A program made the position numbers and the translations under genes. A DNA stretch of 63,474 nt from Gottfriedia endophytica (lineage in GTDB: Bacteria; Bacillota; Bacilli; Bacillales; Bacillaceae_G). Every line of letters begins with the position of its first letter. The first letter of the stretch is position 1. The notes under the pieces are model-generated. The model did not search any database, had not been told where the DNA came from, and saw only the letters and a program-made list of their open reading frames with translations. The stretch covers positions 1 to 63,474 of the forward strand of contig NZ_JAGIYQ010000020.1 of NCBI RefSeq assembly GCF_017814275.1. The letters run 5' to 3'. Shown here one piece after another: positions 27,182 through 37,024 of the stretch.

Positions 27182-29107
27182 ATGCCTACAACGTTAAAGG
27201 CGTCATTTTCACGTTTACGTTTTGTATTATTAGTCGCTCTCATTGTATGGATAAAAACGTACACGATTACTTTAATAAGTTTTGATTTAAAAATTGAAAC
27301 ATTTTACCAAAACATCATATTGTTCATTAGTCCTCTAGCTTCTTCATTATTTATTGTTGGACTATCACTATTTTTTAAAGGTAATAAACGCAATTATATA
27401 GCATTATTGATTGACTTTATTTTGACCTTTATCTTATGTGCAAATGTTTTATTTTATGGCTTTTTCAACGATTTTATCACACTTCCAGTTTTATTTCAGA
27501 CTAGTAACATGGGAGACTTAGGTTCTAGTATAAAAGACTTGGCGAGTCTTAAAATTATTTTCATGTTCTTGGATATCATTATTTTATTTATTGTACTTAA
27601 GAAATTCCCATCCTTTGCCAAAAATGGACGTGTCCCTTCTTTTATGAAATCTGCTTATTACCTTGTAACAATTGCAATTGGAGTTTTAAATCTTGGATTA
27701 GCAGAAGTGGAACGCCCAGAATTATTAACACGATCATTTGACCGTGAAATGTTAGTTAAAAACTTAGGATTATACTTTTACCAAGCATATGATTTATCTT
27801 TACAAACGAAAACGTCTACTCAAAAAGCGTTTGCTGATAGTGGTAAACTTACTGAAGTTGAAAACTATGTCCAAAGTAATCAAGTTAAAACAAATCCAAC
27901 TCTATTTGGAAAATATAAAGGTAAAAATGTTATTGTCATTTCACTAGAATCTACACAGTCATTTGCTATCGGAGCTAAAGTAAATGGTAAAGAAATAACG
28001 CCATTTTTAAATCAATTTATTAAAGGCAGCTATTATTTTAGTAACTTCTATCATCAAACAGGGCAAGGTAAAACATCTGACGCAGAATTTCTAGTCGATA
28101 ACTCTCTTTATCCTTTAGATCGTGGCGCTGTTTTCTTTACTCATGCAAACAATGAATTCATGGCAACGCCTGAAATTTTAAAAGATAAAGGCTATTATTC
28201 AGCTGTTTTCCATGCAAATAATAAAAGTTTCTGGAACCGTAATGTAATATACCCTTCTCTTGGGTATGATCGATTCTTTAACGAAAAAGACTTTGTTATA
28301 AATGATGAAAATTCAGCAAACTGGGGTTTAAAAGATATTCCATTCTTTGAACAATCAATGCCATATTTAACAAAACTAAAACAGCCATTTTATACTCGTT
28401 TCATCACGTTATCAAATCATTATCCATTCACATTAGATCCGCAAGATAAGATGATTGATGAATATAACTCAGGTGATGAAACATTTGACCGCTATGTGAC
28501 TACATTACGATACGAAGACGAAGCAATTAAACATTTCATCGATTCTTTAAAAGAATCTGGACTATATGATAATTCGATTATTGTAATGTACGGTGACCAT
28601 TATGGAATCTCTGAAAATCACAACCGTGCAATGGCACAGTTTTTAGGCAAGGATGCAATTACACCGTTTGATCATATGGATTTACAACGTACACCATTGA
28701 TTATTCATTTACCAAAACAACAACAAGGGGAAAATGTGTCAACACCTGCAGGAGAAATTGACGTAAAACCAACAATTCTTCACCTATTAGGTGTTGATAC
28801 AAAAAATGATATCGAATTCGGTAAAGATTTATTTAGTAAAAATCGTCCTGTATTCACTATTTTCCGTGATGGAAGCTTTGTAACAGATAAATATTATTAT
28901 GTTGCAGGATCAAATACATTCTATGATCGGAAAACTACTGAAAAAGTAGAGTTATCAGCAGAGGATGCAAAACTATTAACTGATCGTGCGAAAAAAGAGT
29001 TAACTCTTTCAGACAATATCATTTATGGTGATTTACTTCGTTTTTATAGTGGTAACAAATTTAGAACCGGAACGATGAAAACAATCACAGACCCAGAAGA
29101 ACATTGA
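27182..29107 (+). CDS. LTA synthase family sulfatase-fold enzyme
   Basis: The protein (641 aa) has five N-terminal membrane helices (to about 195) and an extracellular sulfatase-type domain. The domain has the nucleophile Thr in GQGKTSDAEFLVDNSLYPL and the metal-site segments VISLES, YGDHYGISE and LSNHYPF. This matches the LtaS/YfnI/YflE/YqgS group that polymerises glycerol-phosphate or primes lipoteichoic acid. Which paralogue it is cannot be fixed. The ATG at 27182 follows AAGGGGG; a TTG nine codons earlier is less likely. Confidence 0.92.
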   Translation: MPTTLKASFSRLRFVLLVALIVWIKTYTITLISFDLKIETFYQNIILFISPLASSLFIVGLSLFFKGNKRNYIALLIDFILTFILCANVLFYGFFNDFITLPVLFQTSNMGDLGSSIKDLASLKIIFMFLDIIILFIVLKKFPSFAKNGRVPSFMKSAYYLVTIAIGVLNLGLAEVERPELLTRSFDREMLVKNLGLYFYQAYDLSLQTKTSTQKAFADSGKLTEVENYVQSNQVKTNPTLFGKYKGKNVIVISLESTQSFAIGAKVNGKEITPFLNQFIKGSYYFSNFYHQTGQGKTSDAEFLVDNSLYPLDRGAVFFTHANNEFMATPEILKDKGYYSAVFHANNKSFWNRNVIYPSLGYDRFFNEKDFVINDENSANWGLKDIPFFEQSMPYLTKLKQPFYTRFITLSNHYPFTLDPQDKMIDEYNSGDETFDRYVTTLRYEDEAIKHFIDSLKESGLYDNSIIVMYGDHYGISENHNRAMAQFLGKDAITPFDHMDLQRTPLIIHLPKQQQGENVSTPAGEIDVKPTILHLLGVDTKNDIEFGKDLFSKNRPVFTIFRDGSFVTDKYYYVAGSNTFYDRKTTEKVELSAEDAKLLTDRAKKELTLSDNIIYGDLLRFYSGNKFRTGTMKTITDPEEH

Positions 29108-29138
29108 TGGTAATTATTCACTAATAAAGTTCTTTCCT

Positions 29139-29168
29139 AAAAAGGTGCTTTTACAGGCACCTTTTTAT
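29139..29168 (+). terminator. Terminator after the LtaS-like gene
   Basis: AAAAAGGTGC / GCACCTTTTTA around TTTTACAG, about 30 bases past the stop codon. Confidence 0.85.
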
Positions 29169-29249
29169 GTTATACAATAATTAAAAAGTAAAATCATTCT
29201 ATACCTAACGATTTATTCGATAAATTCCCATAAGAGAGGGTTGATATAT

Positions 29250-30374
29250 TTGTTCAATAGATCCAAACTTTATTTTTGGACAGTAGAAATATTACTACTA
29301 TTTCTAATTCTGTTTGTCGGAACTAAAATATCTTTTTTATTTAAACCAATTGGCATTTTATTTAGTACACTTTTTTCACCAATTTTAATTGCTGTCTTCT
29401 TGTATTTTTTATTTTTACCAATTATTGATTTCCTAGAGAGGAAAAAAATCCCTCGTACAATTGGAATTTTACTACTTTACTTGGTGCTTATTGCAGCAGC
29501 AATCACCTCTATACTAAATATATTCCCAGTTTTACTGACTCAATTTAAAGATTTAGTAAATAATTTACCAGGGTTGATTGATCAAACAACACAGCAATTT
29601 GGTGTGATTGAAAAATGGATTGGAAGCCAGAATTACGTTGAAATAAGTAACATCCAAAAGAATTTATCAAACTTTCTTCTGACCTTTTTAGGTGGGGTAA
29701 CAGGGGGAATTGGAGCTGTATTTGGAATCATCAGTAATATTACATTAATTGTTGTAACAGTACCATTTATTTTGTTTTACATGTTTAAGGATGGACATAA
29801 ATTTCCACCAGCAGTTTCTAAATTTGTGCCCACTACATATCGTAACGATGCAATACATATTATGAAAGAAACTGGTGAAACACTTTCATCTTATATACGA
29901 GGTCAATCCATCGTTTGTATGTTTATCGGATTTGGTACATTTATTGGATTTGCCATTATTGGACTTCCAAACGCATTAATCCTTTCGCTAGTTGCAGCAG
30001 TTACAAATATCATACCTTATTTTGGTCCATTTATCGGTGGTGCGCCTGCAGCAATCGTTGCATTCCTAATTGAGCCAAGAATGGCCATATATGTTATTTT
30101 AATCATGTTCATCGTTCAGCAAATTGATTCGAATTTAATTTCTCCATACATTATGGGAAAATCATTAAATATTCATCCATTAACAATTATCTTGCTTCTT
30201 CTATTTGCCGGAAATTTTGCAGGTGTTTTAGGAATGATCTTAGCAGTTCCTACATATGCAATCGGAAAGGTTATTATTATTAATTTAATTCGAATTATAA
30301 AACTTCGGAAAAAAGCTAATTTTGAAAATGAAGATACTCCTACTGACATTGAGGATCCGAAAGATAAAGAATAA
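29250..30374 (+). CDS. AI-2E family transporter
   Basis: The membrane protein (374 aa) of the AI-2E/UPF0118 family has about seven helices, the mid-region PFILFYMFKDGHKFP and the conserved IVQQIDSNLISPYIMGKSLN stretch near the end. Members export autoinducer-2 or act as Na+/H+ antiporters, and the substrate here is unknown. Two TTG codons compete as start. The one at 29250 is nine bases from GAGAGGG, whereas the one at 29241 touches it, so 29250 is chosen. Confidence 0.88.
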   Translation: MFNRSKLYFWTVEILLLFLILFVGTKISFLFKPIGILFSTLFSPILIAVFLYFLFLPIIDFLERKKIPRTIGILLLYLVLIAAAITSILNIFPVLLTQFKDLVNNLPGLIDQTTQQFGVIEKWIGSQNYVEISNIQKNLSNFLLTFLGGVTGGIGAVFGIISNITLIVVTVPFILFYMFKDGHKFPPAVSKFVPTTYRNDAIHIMKETGETLSSYIRGQSIVCMFIGFGTFIGFAIIGLPNALILSLVAAVTNIIPYFGPFIGGAPAAIVAFLIEPRMAIYVILIMFIVQQIDSNLISPYIMGKSLNIHPLTIILLLLFAGNFAGVLGMILAVPTYAIGKVIIINLIRIIKLRKKANFENEDTPTDIEDPKDKE

Positions 30375-30411
30375 AAAATCCCCCTCGCTTGAAGTGAGGG
30401 GGATTTTCTTA
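30375..30411. terminator. Bidirectional terminator between the AI-2E gene and ogt
   Basis: AATCCCCCTC / GTGAGGGGGATT is a strong GC stem with A/T runs on both sides, between convergent genes. Confidence 0.9.
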
Positions 30412-30882
30412 TAACTGTTTGTAATTTTTTTCATGATTCAATAACCATTCTTTTCTCCAAAGGCCACCTGCATATCCTGTTAAACTGCCATTTGACCCGA
30501 TAATTCTATGACATGGAACGACTATACTAATAGGATTACGTCGATTGGCATTTGCAACAGCACGTACTGCTTTTGGATTTTGAATCTGCCTTGCAAGTTC
30601 TGCATAAGAAGCAGTTTGACCATAAGGTACTTTTACAAGCTCATTCCAAACTGTACGCTGAAAATCAGTTCCTTTTGAAATTATTTTAAAGTTAAATTCT
30701 ATTCTTTTCCCTTCAAAATATTCTTGTATTTGCTTATGAGCTTCTACAAGACAATTCGGTATTTCTTCAGTAACTAAGATTTGGTCATCTTCACAAAAAT
30801 CAATGAAGCGGACCCCTTCCTCATTCCCTTCAATTCTTACAATACCGATTGGTGACTTGTAATACGCTGTTTGAACTGTCAT
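30409..30882 (-). CDS. ogt: Methylated-DNA-[protein]-cysteine S-methyltransferase
   Basis: This is a suicide DNA repair protein that takes methyl groups from O6-methylguanine. The C-terminal DNA-binding domain shows VPYGQTASYAELA, NANRRNPISIVVPCHRIIG with the acceptor Cys in PCHR, and GSLTGYAGGLWRKEWLL. About 157 residues, a normal Ogt length. Three in-frame starts exist; the one at 30882 is nine bases from GAGG and is chosen. No Ada-type DNA-binding domain is attached. Confidence 0.95.
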   Translation of the reverse strand: MTVQTAYYKSPIGIVRIEGNEEGVRFIDFCEDDQILVTEEIPNCLVEAHKQIQEYFEGKRIEFNFKIISKGTDFQRTVWNELVKVPYGQTASYAELARQIQNPKAVRAVANANRRNPISIVVPCHRIIGSNGSLTGYAGGLWRKEWLLNHEKNYKQL

Positions 30883-30972
30883 CCTATTCATCCTCACATT
30901 AAAATTATTCGGTCAAAATCCATAAAATGGAACAAATTTATGATTTGCTGTAAATGTATTTTAAATCATTTA

Positions 30973-31716
30973 TTAGATTATTTTTACGACAATTTGTAAA
31001 ACCAATAAACATGAAATTGATAGTAAAAATGTTCTTGCCAGTTTAATTGAGACATACTTTGCCACACGTAGTCCTAATTGATTACCAATGATTGAAGCCA
31101 CTGCCATCGTTATCGCAACATCCCATTTAAAATGGCCCGTTGCATAAAAAATAATAAAAGCTGATAAACAACTTCCAAAATTTAATACCCTAGCTAATTG
31201 AACGGATTGCACATAATTTTGTCCCTGATTTAAAAAATAAATAATTGCAAAGGTTGATGAACCTGGGCCAAAACCTCCGTCATATATTCCAATACCAAGT
31301 GGTAAGTAGCGTTTCCAACCTTTTACACTTACATTTTGAGGTTGTTGCTCATTTGTCCATCTACTCTTTTGTAACGTTAATCCTAAAGCAAAAACTAATA
31401 AAACTAAGGCTACAATATTCATTAATTTTTCTGGTAACATACTTGTGACCAGTGCACCGATTGCTCCGCCCACTATGGATAAACCAATTAAAAAGAAATA
31501 AAATTGATTCGGTTCCTTTTTCCTTCTTAATGAATACATCACACTACTGAATGAACCTAATCCAGAAGCAAACTTATTTGTCGCGATTCCAGTTTGAATT
31601 GGTATTCCAAGAAAAATCATCACTGGCAGTGTAACTAATCCGCCCCCACCTGCTAGTGTCCCTAAAAAAGAAGCCCCAATTCCTAGAAAAAACATTAATA
31701 GCATAGTAGAATCCAT
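30973..31716 (-). CDS. TauE/SafE family sulfite exporter-type permease
   Basis: This 247-residue membrane protein has about seven to eight helices. The duplicated family motif occurs as FLGTLAGGGGLVTLPVMIFLG near the N-terminus and GIYDGGFGPGSSTFAIIYFL in the middle. TauE/SafE proteins export sulfite, sulfonates or related organic anions. No substrate gene is adjacent. The ATG follows AAAAGGGG. It appears monocistronic. Confidence 0.88.
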   Translation of the reverse strand: MDSTMLLMFFLGIGASFLGTLAGGGGLVTLPVMIFLGIPIQTGIATNKFASGLGSFSSVMYSLRRKKEPNQFYFFLIGLSIVGGAIGALVTSMLPEKLMNIVALVLLVFALGLTLQKSRWTNEQQPQNVSVKGWKRYLPLGIGIYDGGFGPGSSTFAIIYFLNQGQNYVQSVQLARVLNFGSCLSAFIIFYATGHFKWDVAITMAVASIIGNQLGLRVAKYVSIKLARTFLLSISCLLVLQIVVKII

Positions 31717-31819
31717 TTCACTAATCCCCTTTTCTCACCTAATTGCATTATACTAGTAATTTAGATTTTTTGAAAAATATTAAAATTACTTAATGGAAAG
31801 TGTACTTTATTTTAGGTCT

Positions 31820-31968
31820 AATAAAGTGAAACTTTCATCAATGGGGGCGTTTTTCATCCCCCACTGATGGTTTCGCCCAATCGGTCTTTTACAGGGAGTC
31901 CCCCCACCCATATTCCTCGTTTCCCTTTGAATCTTGAAGGCTTATTGCTCGTTAATGCGAGATAAAAA
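31820..31968 (+). repeat. Family S structured repeat, copy S3
   Basis: It starts AATAAAGTGAAACTTTCATC, has TCAATGGGGGC / CCCCCACTGATGG and CGCCCAATCGGTCTT, and ends GCTCGTTAATGCGAGATAAA. It aligns with the reverse complement of S1 over its whole length, with most differences in the middle arm. It lies downstream of glsA. Confidence 0.85.
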
Positions 31969-32008
31969 AGCTGTCCAATTTGAGATAAAAAACTCATTGA
32001 ACAGCTTT
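31966..32008 (-). terminator. Terminator after glsA
   Basis: AAAAGCTGTTCAATGAG pairs with the minus-strand continuation ATTGGACAGCTTTTTT. A T run follows on the minus strand. Confidence 0.8.
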
Positions 32009-32011
32009 TGC

Positions 32012-32968
32012 TTAAAATATACTCAAATTATAGTGTTTAGATAAGAGCTCTAATAATTTTATTCCCGCGATACTGTTGCCTATTTCATCTAATGATGGTC
32101 CATAAACACCGATTCCAAATCGACGTGGTACTGCACCCATTACTCCTCCAGAAACACCACTTTTAGCAGGAATTCCTACTTTTATTGCAAATTCACCGGA
32201 TGCATTATACATGCCACATGTAACCATAAACGTATTACAGATTTGTGCTATTTTCTCTGGAATAACTTGTTGCTTCGTTACTGGATCCCATCCATTTAAT
32301 GAGAAGACAAGTCCGATTTTAGCTAGCTCCAAACAATTTACTTCAATTGAACATTGTTTTGTATATAGGTCTAATAGTTTTTCAACATCTTCTGTTATAA
32401 TTCCGTGCTCTTTCATGAAAAAACAGAGTGATCGATTTAAATGAGCTGTTTCAAATTCAGATTTTGCTACTTCTTCAGAATATGAAAGTTCTGGATTCCC
32501 TGTTAATAAACGAACAAAGTCCATTAATCGATCAAAGCGATCTTCCACGTTAATTCCTTTAATCATACTAGTAACAGCTAATGCCCCTGCATTAATCATT
32601 GGATTTAAAGGTTTTCCAGCAGACGTTTTTTCTAGTTTTGCGATTGAGTTAAACGGATCCCCAGTTGGCTCCATTCCTACTCGTTCAAATACATAATCTT
32701 CTCCACGATCCATTAGGACTAGTGCTAGTACAATTACTTTTGAAATACTTTGTAGAGTAAATTTAGTACTCGTGTCACCTGCTTCATAATGGCGACCATC
32801 AGGTAAATAGACAGCTACTGATAAATCCTTTTTATTTGCACGTGCTAAGGCAGGAATATAACTTGCTACTTTTCCATAAGGAATAAATTCTCTTGCCTTT
32901 TCAATTAATTCATTTAATTCTTGAATGGTTTTAACAACTAGTTCTTCTCTAAATCCATTTGGAGTCAT
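32012..32968 (-). CDS. glsA: Glutaminase A
   Basis: This 318-residue enzyme of the serine-dependent beta-lactamase-like glutaminase family converts glutamine to glutamate and ammonia. The catalytic Ser/Lys lie in FTLQSISK (S74, K77). Further signatures are [11 protein letters not shown], a conserved Tyr in SYSEEV, and [14 protein letters not shown] near the end. No STAS or ankyrin extension is present. It stands alone with its own terminator. B. subtilis has two paralogues (glsA, ylaM), and I cannot tell which this equals. Confidence 0.95.
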   Translation of the reverse strand: MTPNGFREELVVKTIQELNELIEKAREFIPYGKVASYIPALARANKKDLSVAVYLPDGRHYEAGDTSTKFTLQSISKVIVLALVLMDRGEDYVFERVGMEPTGDPFNSIAKLEKTSAGKPLNPMINAGALAVTSMIKGINVEDRFDRLMDFVRLLTGNPELSYSEEVAKSEFETAHLNRSLCFFMKEHGIITEDVEKLLDLYTKQCSIEVNCLELAKIGLVFSLNGWDPVTKQQVIPEKIAQICNTFMVTCGMYNASGEFAIKVGIPAKSGVSGGVMGAVPRRFGIGVYGPSLDEIGNSIAGIKLLELLSKHYNLSIF

Positions 32969-33039
32969 AATATATCACCTAACTTGATTTCTTTTTTTCA
33001 ACTATGCGATTCTAAATTCCTTTATGGATAAACACTTAA

Positions 33040-34431
33040 TTATCTAGATGCCCTCTTCACGTTCTTCTTTTTACTATTCTTATTGCGGCTATTTTCAAAT
33101 GATTTACCACTCTTTTGCTTGCCAGCTGATTGAACTCCTGATTTACTACGTCCATCTCTTTTTTCGTGTGAAGCAGTCTTTCTAGATTGCTTTGGATCAG
33201 TTAGTTTTTCAGAAACCTTTTTCTTACCTTGTCTATTTTGCTCCGTATTTCTTGTTTGAGTTTTCTTTTTCTCCATAGATCGATTCGGTCGTTCTTCTTT
33301 TCGATCGGATTTTCGATCTGCTTTTTCTTCCATACGTTGATGTGGAATTTTTACTCCGATTTCTTTTTCAATTAATCGCATTTCTTGAAAGTCTTTTGGA
33401 GTAATAAAGCTAATTGCTTTACCAGTCTGTCCCGCACGCCCAGTACGTCCTATACGGTGAATATAACTTTCTGTATCAAGTGGGATATCATAGTTAAATA
33501 CATGTGTTACCCCATCTACATCAATCCCTCGAGCAGCTACATCCGTTGCAACTAAATACTGAATTTTCGCGTCTCGAAATAGTTTCATTACTTTTTCACG
33601 TTTCGCTTGAGTCAAATCTCCATGAAGTTCCTCAGCTAAGAGGCCTTTACCTTTTAGTTGCTCATTTAACTTATTAGCTCTTCTTTTTGTGCGACAAAAT
33701 ATTACAGCAAGAAAAGGGTTCTCTTCCTTCATTGCTTTTAACAATGCATTCAATTTTCCACGGTCGGTAGTTTCAATAACAAGCTGCTGAATTTCATCTA
33801 ATGTAACTCTTTCAGCCTTTACACGTACAATAACAGGATGATTCATATATTTTTTTGCTAACTGTTGGATTTGGTCTGGCATCGTTGCTGAAAAAAGCAT
33901 TGTTTGACGATTTTTTGGTGTCTGACGTATGATATCCTCAACTTCATTTAAGAAACCAATATGTAACATTTGGTCTGCTTCATCTAATACAAGGAAATTA
34001 ATATTGGCTAAGGAAATGGTCCCTCTTCTTAAGTGATCTAACAATCTACCTGGTGTTGCAATGATGAGATGAGACCCACTTTGCATGTTTCGAATCTGCC
34101 GATCAACATCTTGTCCACCATATACTGCTAACACTCCAACATCATCACTTACAAGCTTTTTTGCCTCTGCTGTAATTTGAATTGCTAATTCCCTTGTCGG
34201 TGCAACAATTAGAGCTTGTGTATTAGGAGTTTCTAAATCAAGCTTTTCTAAAATTGGAAATAAGAAAGCAAATGTTTTCCCTGTTCCAGTTTGCGCCTGA
34301 CCAATGACATCTTTTCCTTCAAATAATAAAGGAATTGTTTTTTCCTGGATAGGAGTTGGCTCTGTAATTCCGAGTTCAGTTAACAATTCTGCAAGTTCTT
34401 CACTTACACCTAATTTTTCAAATTTATTCAT
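33040..34431 (-). CDS. DEAD-box RNA helicase
   Basis: The protein (463 aa) has a two-RecA-domain core (about 1-360): Q motif GITEPTPIQ, motif I AQTGTGKT (46-53), [29 protein letters not shown] and [10 protein letters not shown]. The C-terminal tail of about 95 residues is almost entirely Lys, Arg, Ser, Asn and Glu and is probably a disordered RNA-binding tail. It resembles the CshA/CshB/CshE group of ribosome assembly and cold-shock helicases; the exact paralogue is not settled. Confidence 0.93.
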   Translation of the reverse strand: MNKFEKLGVSEELAELLTELGITEPTPIQEKTIPLLFEGKDVIGQAQTGTGKTFAFLFPILEKLDLETPNTQALIVAPTRELAIQITAEAKKLVSDDVGVLAVYGGQDVDRQIRNMQSGSHLIIATPGRLLDHLRRGTISLANINFLVLDEADQMLHIGFLNEVEDIIRQTPKNRQTMLFSATMPDQIQQLAKKYMNHPVIVRVKAERVTLDEIQQLVIETTDRGKLNALLKAMKEENPFLAVIFCRTKRRANKLNEQLKGKGLLAEELHGDLTQAKREKVMKLFRDAKIQYLVATDVAARGIDVDGVTHVFNYDIPLDTESYIHRIGRTGRAGQTGKAISFITPKDFQEMRLIEKEIGVKIPHQRMEEKADRKSDRKEERPNRSMEKKKTQTRNTEQNRQGKKKVSEKLTDPKQSRKTASHEKRDGRSKSGVQSAGKQKSGKSFENSRNKNSKKKNVKRASR

Positions 34432-34469
34432 TTTTATTTTCCTCTACATTTATTTCATTCAAGAAACTA

Positions 34470-34696
34470 AGCTGTTTTCGTAAACATTGTTGTTAATAAG
34501 TAGTTCGTGAGTTTCCGCTCCAGGATACTCGCTTTCCGTGGGGCGGGCGGTGAGCCTCCTCGTCGCTAACTCCTGCGGGGTCTCACCTGTCCCGCTTCTC
34601 CCACAGGAGTCTCGCACCTTCCGTTCCAACTAGCTTCATTAGTAGCAATTTGCTCTAACAAAACCTTTTTAAAACAACAATCTTTTAGAAAATAGC
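34470..34696 (+). repeat. Family R repeat, copy R8 (subtype A)
   Basis: Left end AGCTGTTTTCGTAAACATTG, right end ATCTTTTAGAAAATAGC, subtype A core. The outer arms read AGTTCGTGAG and CCAACTAGCT instead of AGTTGATT / AATCAACT, as in R12. It lies upstream of the helicase gene. Confidence 0.88.
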
Positions 34697-34889
34697 AAAA
34701 AACTAAGATTTAGTAATTATTTATTTTAAAGGTGAAACAAAATAATAAATAGTTTATGAAAAGGAATTAGTTAACTATTCATTGAATCATATTTTAACAC
34801 TAAAAGGATTGAACAAAGAAATAACAGAAAATTCAATCCAAACGGTAAATATCAACAATATAATTTTACAGGGCCTAAAATAAACATAA

Positions 34890-34936
34890 AAAAATTGTCC
34901 TAATAGCACCTGTTTATAAGCTCTATTAGGACAATC
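34890..34936 (-). terminator. Terminator after the amidase gene
   Basis: ATTGTCCTAATAG / CTATTAGGACAAT forms a 13-bp stem. On the minus strand the second arm runs into TTTTTTATG. The stretch 34697-34889 before it is AT-rich and shows nothing else. Confidence 0.85.
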
Positions 34937-34943
34937 TATTAAA

Positions 34944-36377
34944 TTAGTTAATATAATAAGAATTTACGTCATAGCCTTGAAACTTTAAGTAGTCTAATAC
35001 ACCTAGGTAAATTTGTTTACCTGCTTGTTCTTGCCAGTATGGATCATTTAATTTGGCATTATCAGTCTTATTATCAACAAATCCTACTTCAGTTAAAATG
35101 GCTGCCATTGGATTATTTTTAATAACATAATAGTCCGCCGATTTTACACCACGATCTTTTAGGTTCAATTTAGAGACTTCTCTCTTTTGAATACATTCTG
35201 CTAATAACTTGCTGTCCTGTAACTTTGTCGGACTTTGAGAAGAGATCTTACCATTATAATAGTAAGTTTCTGTTCCATTCCCAGTCCCATCAGAAGCGTT
35301 TAGATGAACACTGATAAATGCGCTAGCATTCTTTGACTTAGCAAATGCAACTCGATCCCCTAAAGAAGGATATACATCTGATTCTCTCGTAAAATATATT
35401 TTAATTGGCAATTTACTTAAATAGCCTTTTGCATATTCAACAATTCGTAAAGTAATATTTTTTTCGTAAATTGTTGCTCCTTTAGATGTACTTCCATCAG
35501 CCCCAGTATCTTTTCCTCCATGACCTGCATCAAGTACTAATGTGAATTTTTCTAAACTATGATCTACTGAAGGTGTTAAAGAACCTACTGATTTAATGTA
35601 TTTACCGCTAACCCAACCTACTAAACTACCAGAAGTTACTTGATACCAGCCGTTTTGCTCACTTTTAATCGTAACTCTAGTACCAATATTTAAGGAAGAA
35701 ATCACATCAAAGGTTGTACCCGGTCCTTTTCTCATATTTAGAGCTGAACCTGTTACTTCTCCATATTTCGGTGTAGGATTTGGCGTTACTGTTGTCCCAC
35801 CATTATTTGATGGAGGCGTCGGTTTCGCTGGACTTACAATAATTTTTACATATTTACCGCTAACCCAACCAGAAATTTTTCCATAGCTAATCTTATACCA
35901 GTCATTTTTCTTTTCTAGTATCTTGACTTGGCTTCCACTTTTTAACGAAGCAATACTTTTGTAGCTTGTAGATGGACCAGTTCTAACATTTAATGATGCA
36001 GCTGTAATTTGACCTGTTTGATTAGTGGTTACTGGAAGTGAAGGCTTAGGATTTGTAGTTGTATTTGTAGTAGAAATCAGTTTTATGTATGTATCTCTAA
36101 CCCAACCTGTTGTTTGGCCAGATTTAATTTTATACCATCCATTTTGCTTCTCAATAATAGTTACATTACTTCCTTTTTTTAAAGCAATAATTGTTTTATA
36201 AGAAGTACTAGGACCACTTCGAACATTTAGAGAAGTCGCAGTTACTTGGCCAGTTTGTGAAATTGTCGCTGCACTTACAGCGTTTAATGAATGCTTGGGT
36301 GATAATAGTAAGCTACTACTTGCAATCGTAACAACTGAAGCTAGCTTGATCATCCCTTGAATAGACTTGTTATTCAT
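34944..36377 (-). CDS. N-acetylmuramoyl-L-alanine amidase with three SH3b domains
   Basis: This secreted peptidoglycan hydrolase (477 aa) has a signal peptide (residues 1-35, ending near AVSAA). Three bacterial SH3 repeats follow (about 38-100, 118-180 and 205-265), each with TGQ..ASLNVRSGPSTSYK-like and GWVSGKYVK-like ends. The C-terminal zinc Amidase_3 domain has LDAGHGGKDTGA (first His), a Glu in YEKNITL, ISVHLNAS and ILTEVGF (catalytic Glu). An N-terminal 45-residue ORF extension is rejected because AAGGGG precedes the ATG at 36377. Confidence 0.93.
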   Translation of the reverse strand: MNNKSIQGMIKLASVVTIASSSLLLSPKHSLNAVSAATISQTGQVTATSLNVRSGPSTSYKTIIALKKGSNVTIIEKQNGWYKIKSGQTTGWVRDTYIKLISTTNTTTNPKPSLPVTTNQTGQITAASLNVRTGPSTSYKSIASLKSGSQVKILEKKNDWYKISYGKISGWVSGKYVKIIVSPAKPTPPSNNGGTTVTPNPTPKYGEVTGSALNMRKGPGTTFDVISSLNIGTRVTIKSEQNGWYQVTSGSLVGWVSGKYIKSVGSLTPSVDHSLEKFTLVLDAGHGGKDTGADGSTSKGATIYEKNITLRIVEYAKGYLSKLPIKIYFTRESDVYPSLGDRVAFAKSKNASAFISVHLNASDGTGNGTETYYYNGKISSQSPTKLQDSKLLAECIQKREVSKLNLKDRGVKSADYYVIKNNPMAAILTEVGFVDNKTDNAKLNDPYWQEQAGKQIYLGVLDYLKFQGYDVNSYYIN

Positions 36378-36787
36378 GTTGAAATAAACCCCTTTTGTCT
36401 TAATGATCTTATTAAATTTAACATTATTTAATGTAAGTATTACTAAACAAATAGAATAAAAGATTATAAAACTCAATATGTATGTAAATGGTAAAACTTG
36501 AATATTTATCAAAAAATCTTTCTTCTATAAAGTTAGATGATTAGTAAAAGAAACGCAATAAATATCGGGAAATGTATACTTTCTTACTAAAGAATAACAT
36601 TCGTAATTTTAATGTAACATTTATACCATATCATTTCATCAGCATTTTTTCCTTTTTTTATTAAAACTTTGATAGAAAAGTAATACAAATTTTCCATAAA
36701 AATAACATTTTACTAACGGATATTGAAGAAATGTTAAATTACGTATTAAACCATATCCTATCCATTTACTAATCATTGTTTTTTTAT
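36378..36787. other. AT-rich gap between the amidase gene and repeat R9
   Basis: This is AT-rich DNA holding the amidase promoter region. No credible ORF or hairpin is visible. Confidence 0.45.
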
Positions 36788-37001
36788 GGGGTTTTCGTAT
36801 ATTTTGTTCCAATTTCAGTATGTGTAATTTCCACTCCAGAGTGCTCCCTTTCCGTGGGGCGTGAGATGAGCCTCTTTGTCGCATACGCTCCTGTGGGGTC
36901 TCAGCCTTCCCGCATCTCCCACAGGAGCCTGGCACGGTTCCAATCAACTTCTGTCTTTTAGATTACAAAGCCTACAAGCAACAATCTTTTAAAAAAGAGC
37001 C
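36788..37001 (+). repeat. Family R repeat, copy R9 (subtype B)
   Basis: The left end is weakened (GGGTTTTCGTATATTTTG), the right end AATCTTTTAAAAAAGAGCC is intact, and the core is a subtype B variant (GAGATGAGCC ... GTCTCAGCC). It ends only nine bases before the ribosome binding site of the MFS gene, so the transcript or the promoter must run through or start in it. Confidence 0.88.
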
Positions 37002-37024
37002 TATAGAAAAAAGGAGTGAATGGC

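Noticed and set aside
36378-36512. 45-residue N-terminal extension of the amidase
   Set aside because: The better start at 36377 has a ribosome site and is followed directly by a normal signal peptide.
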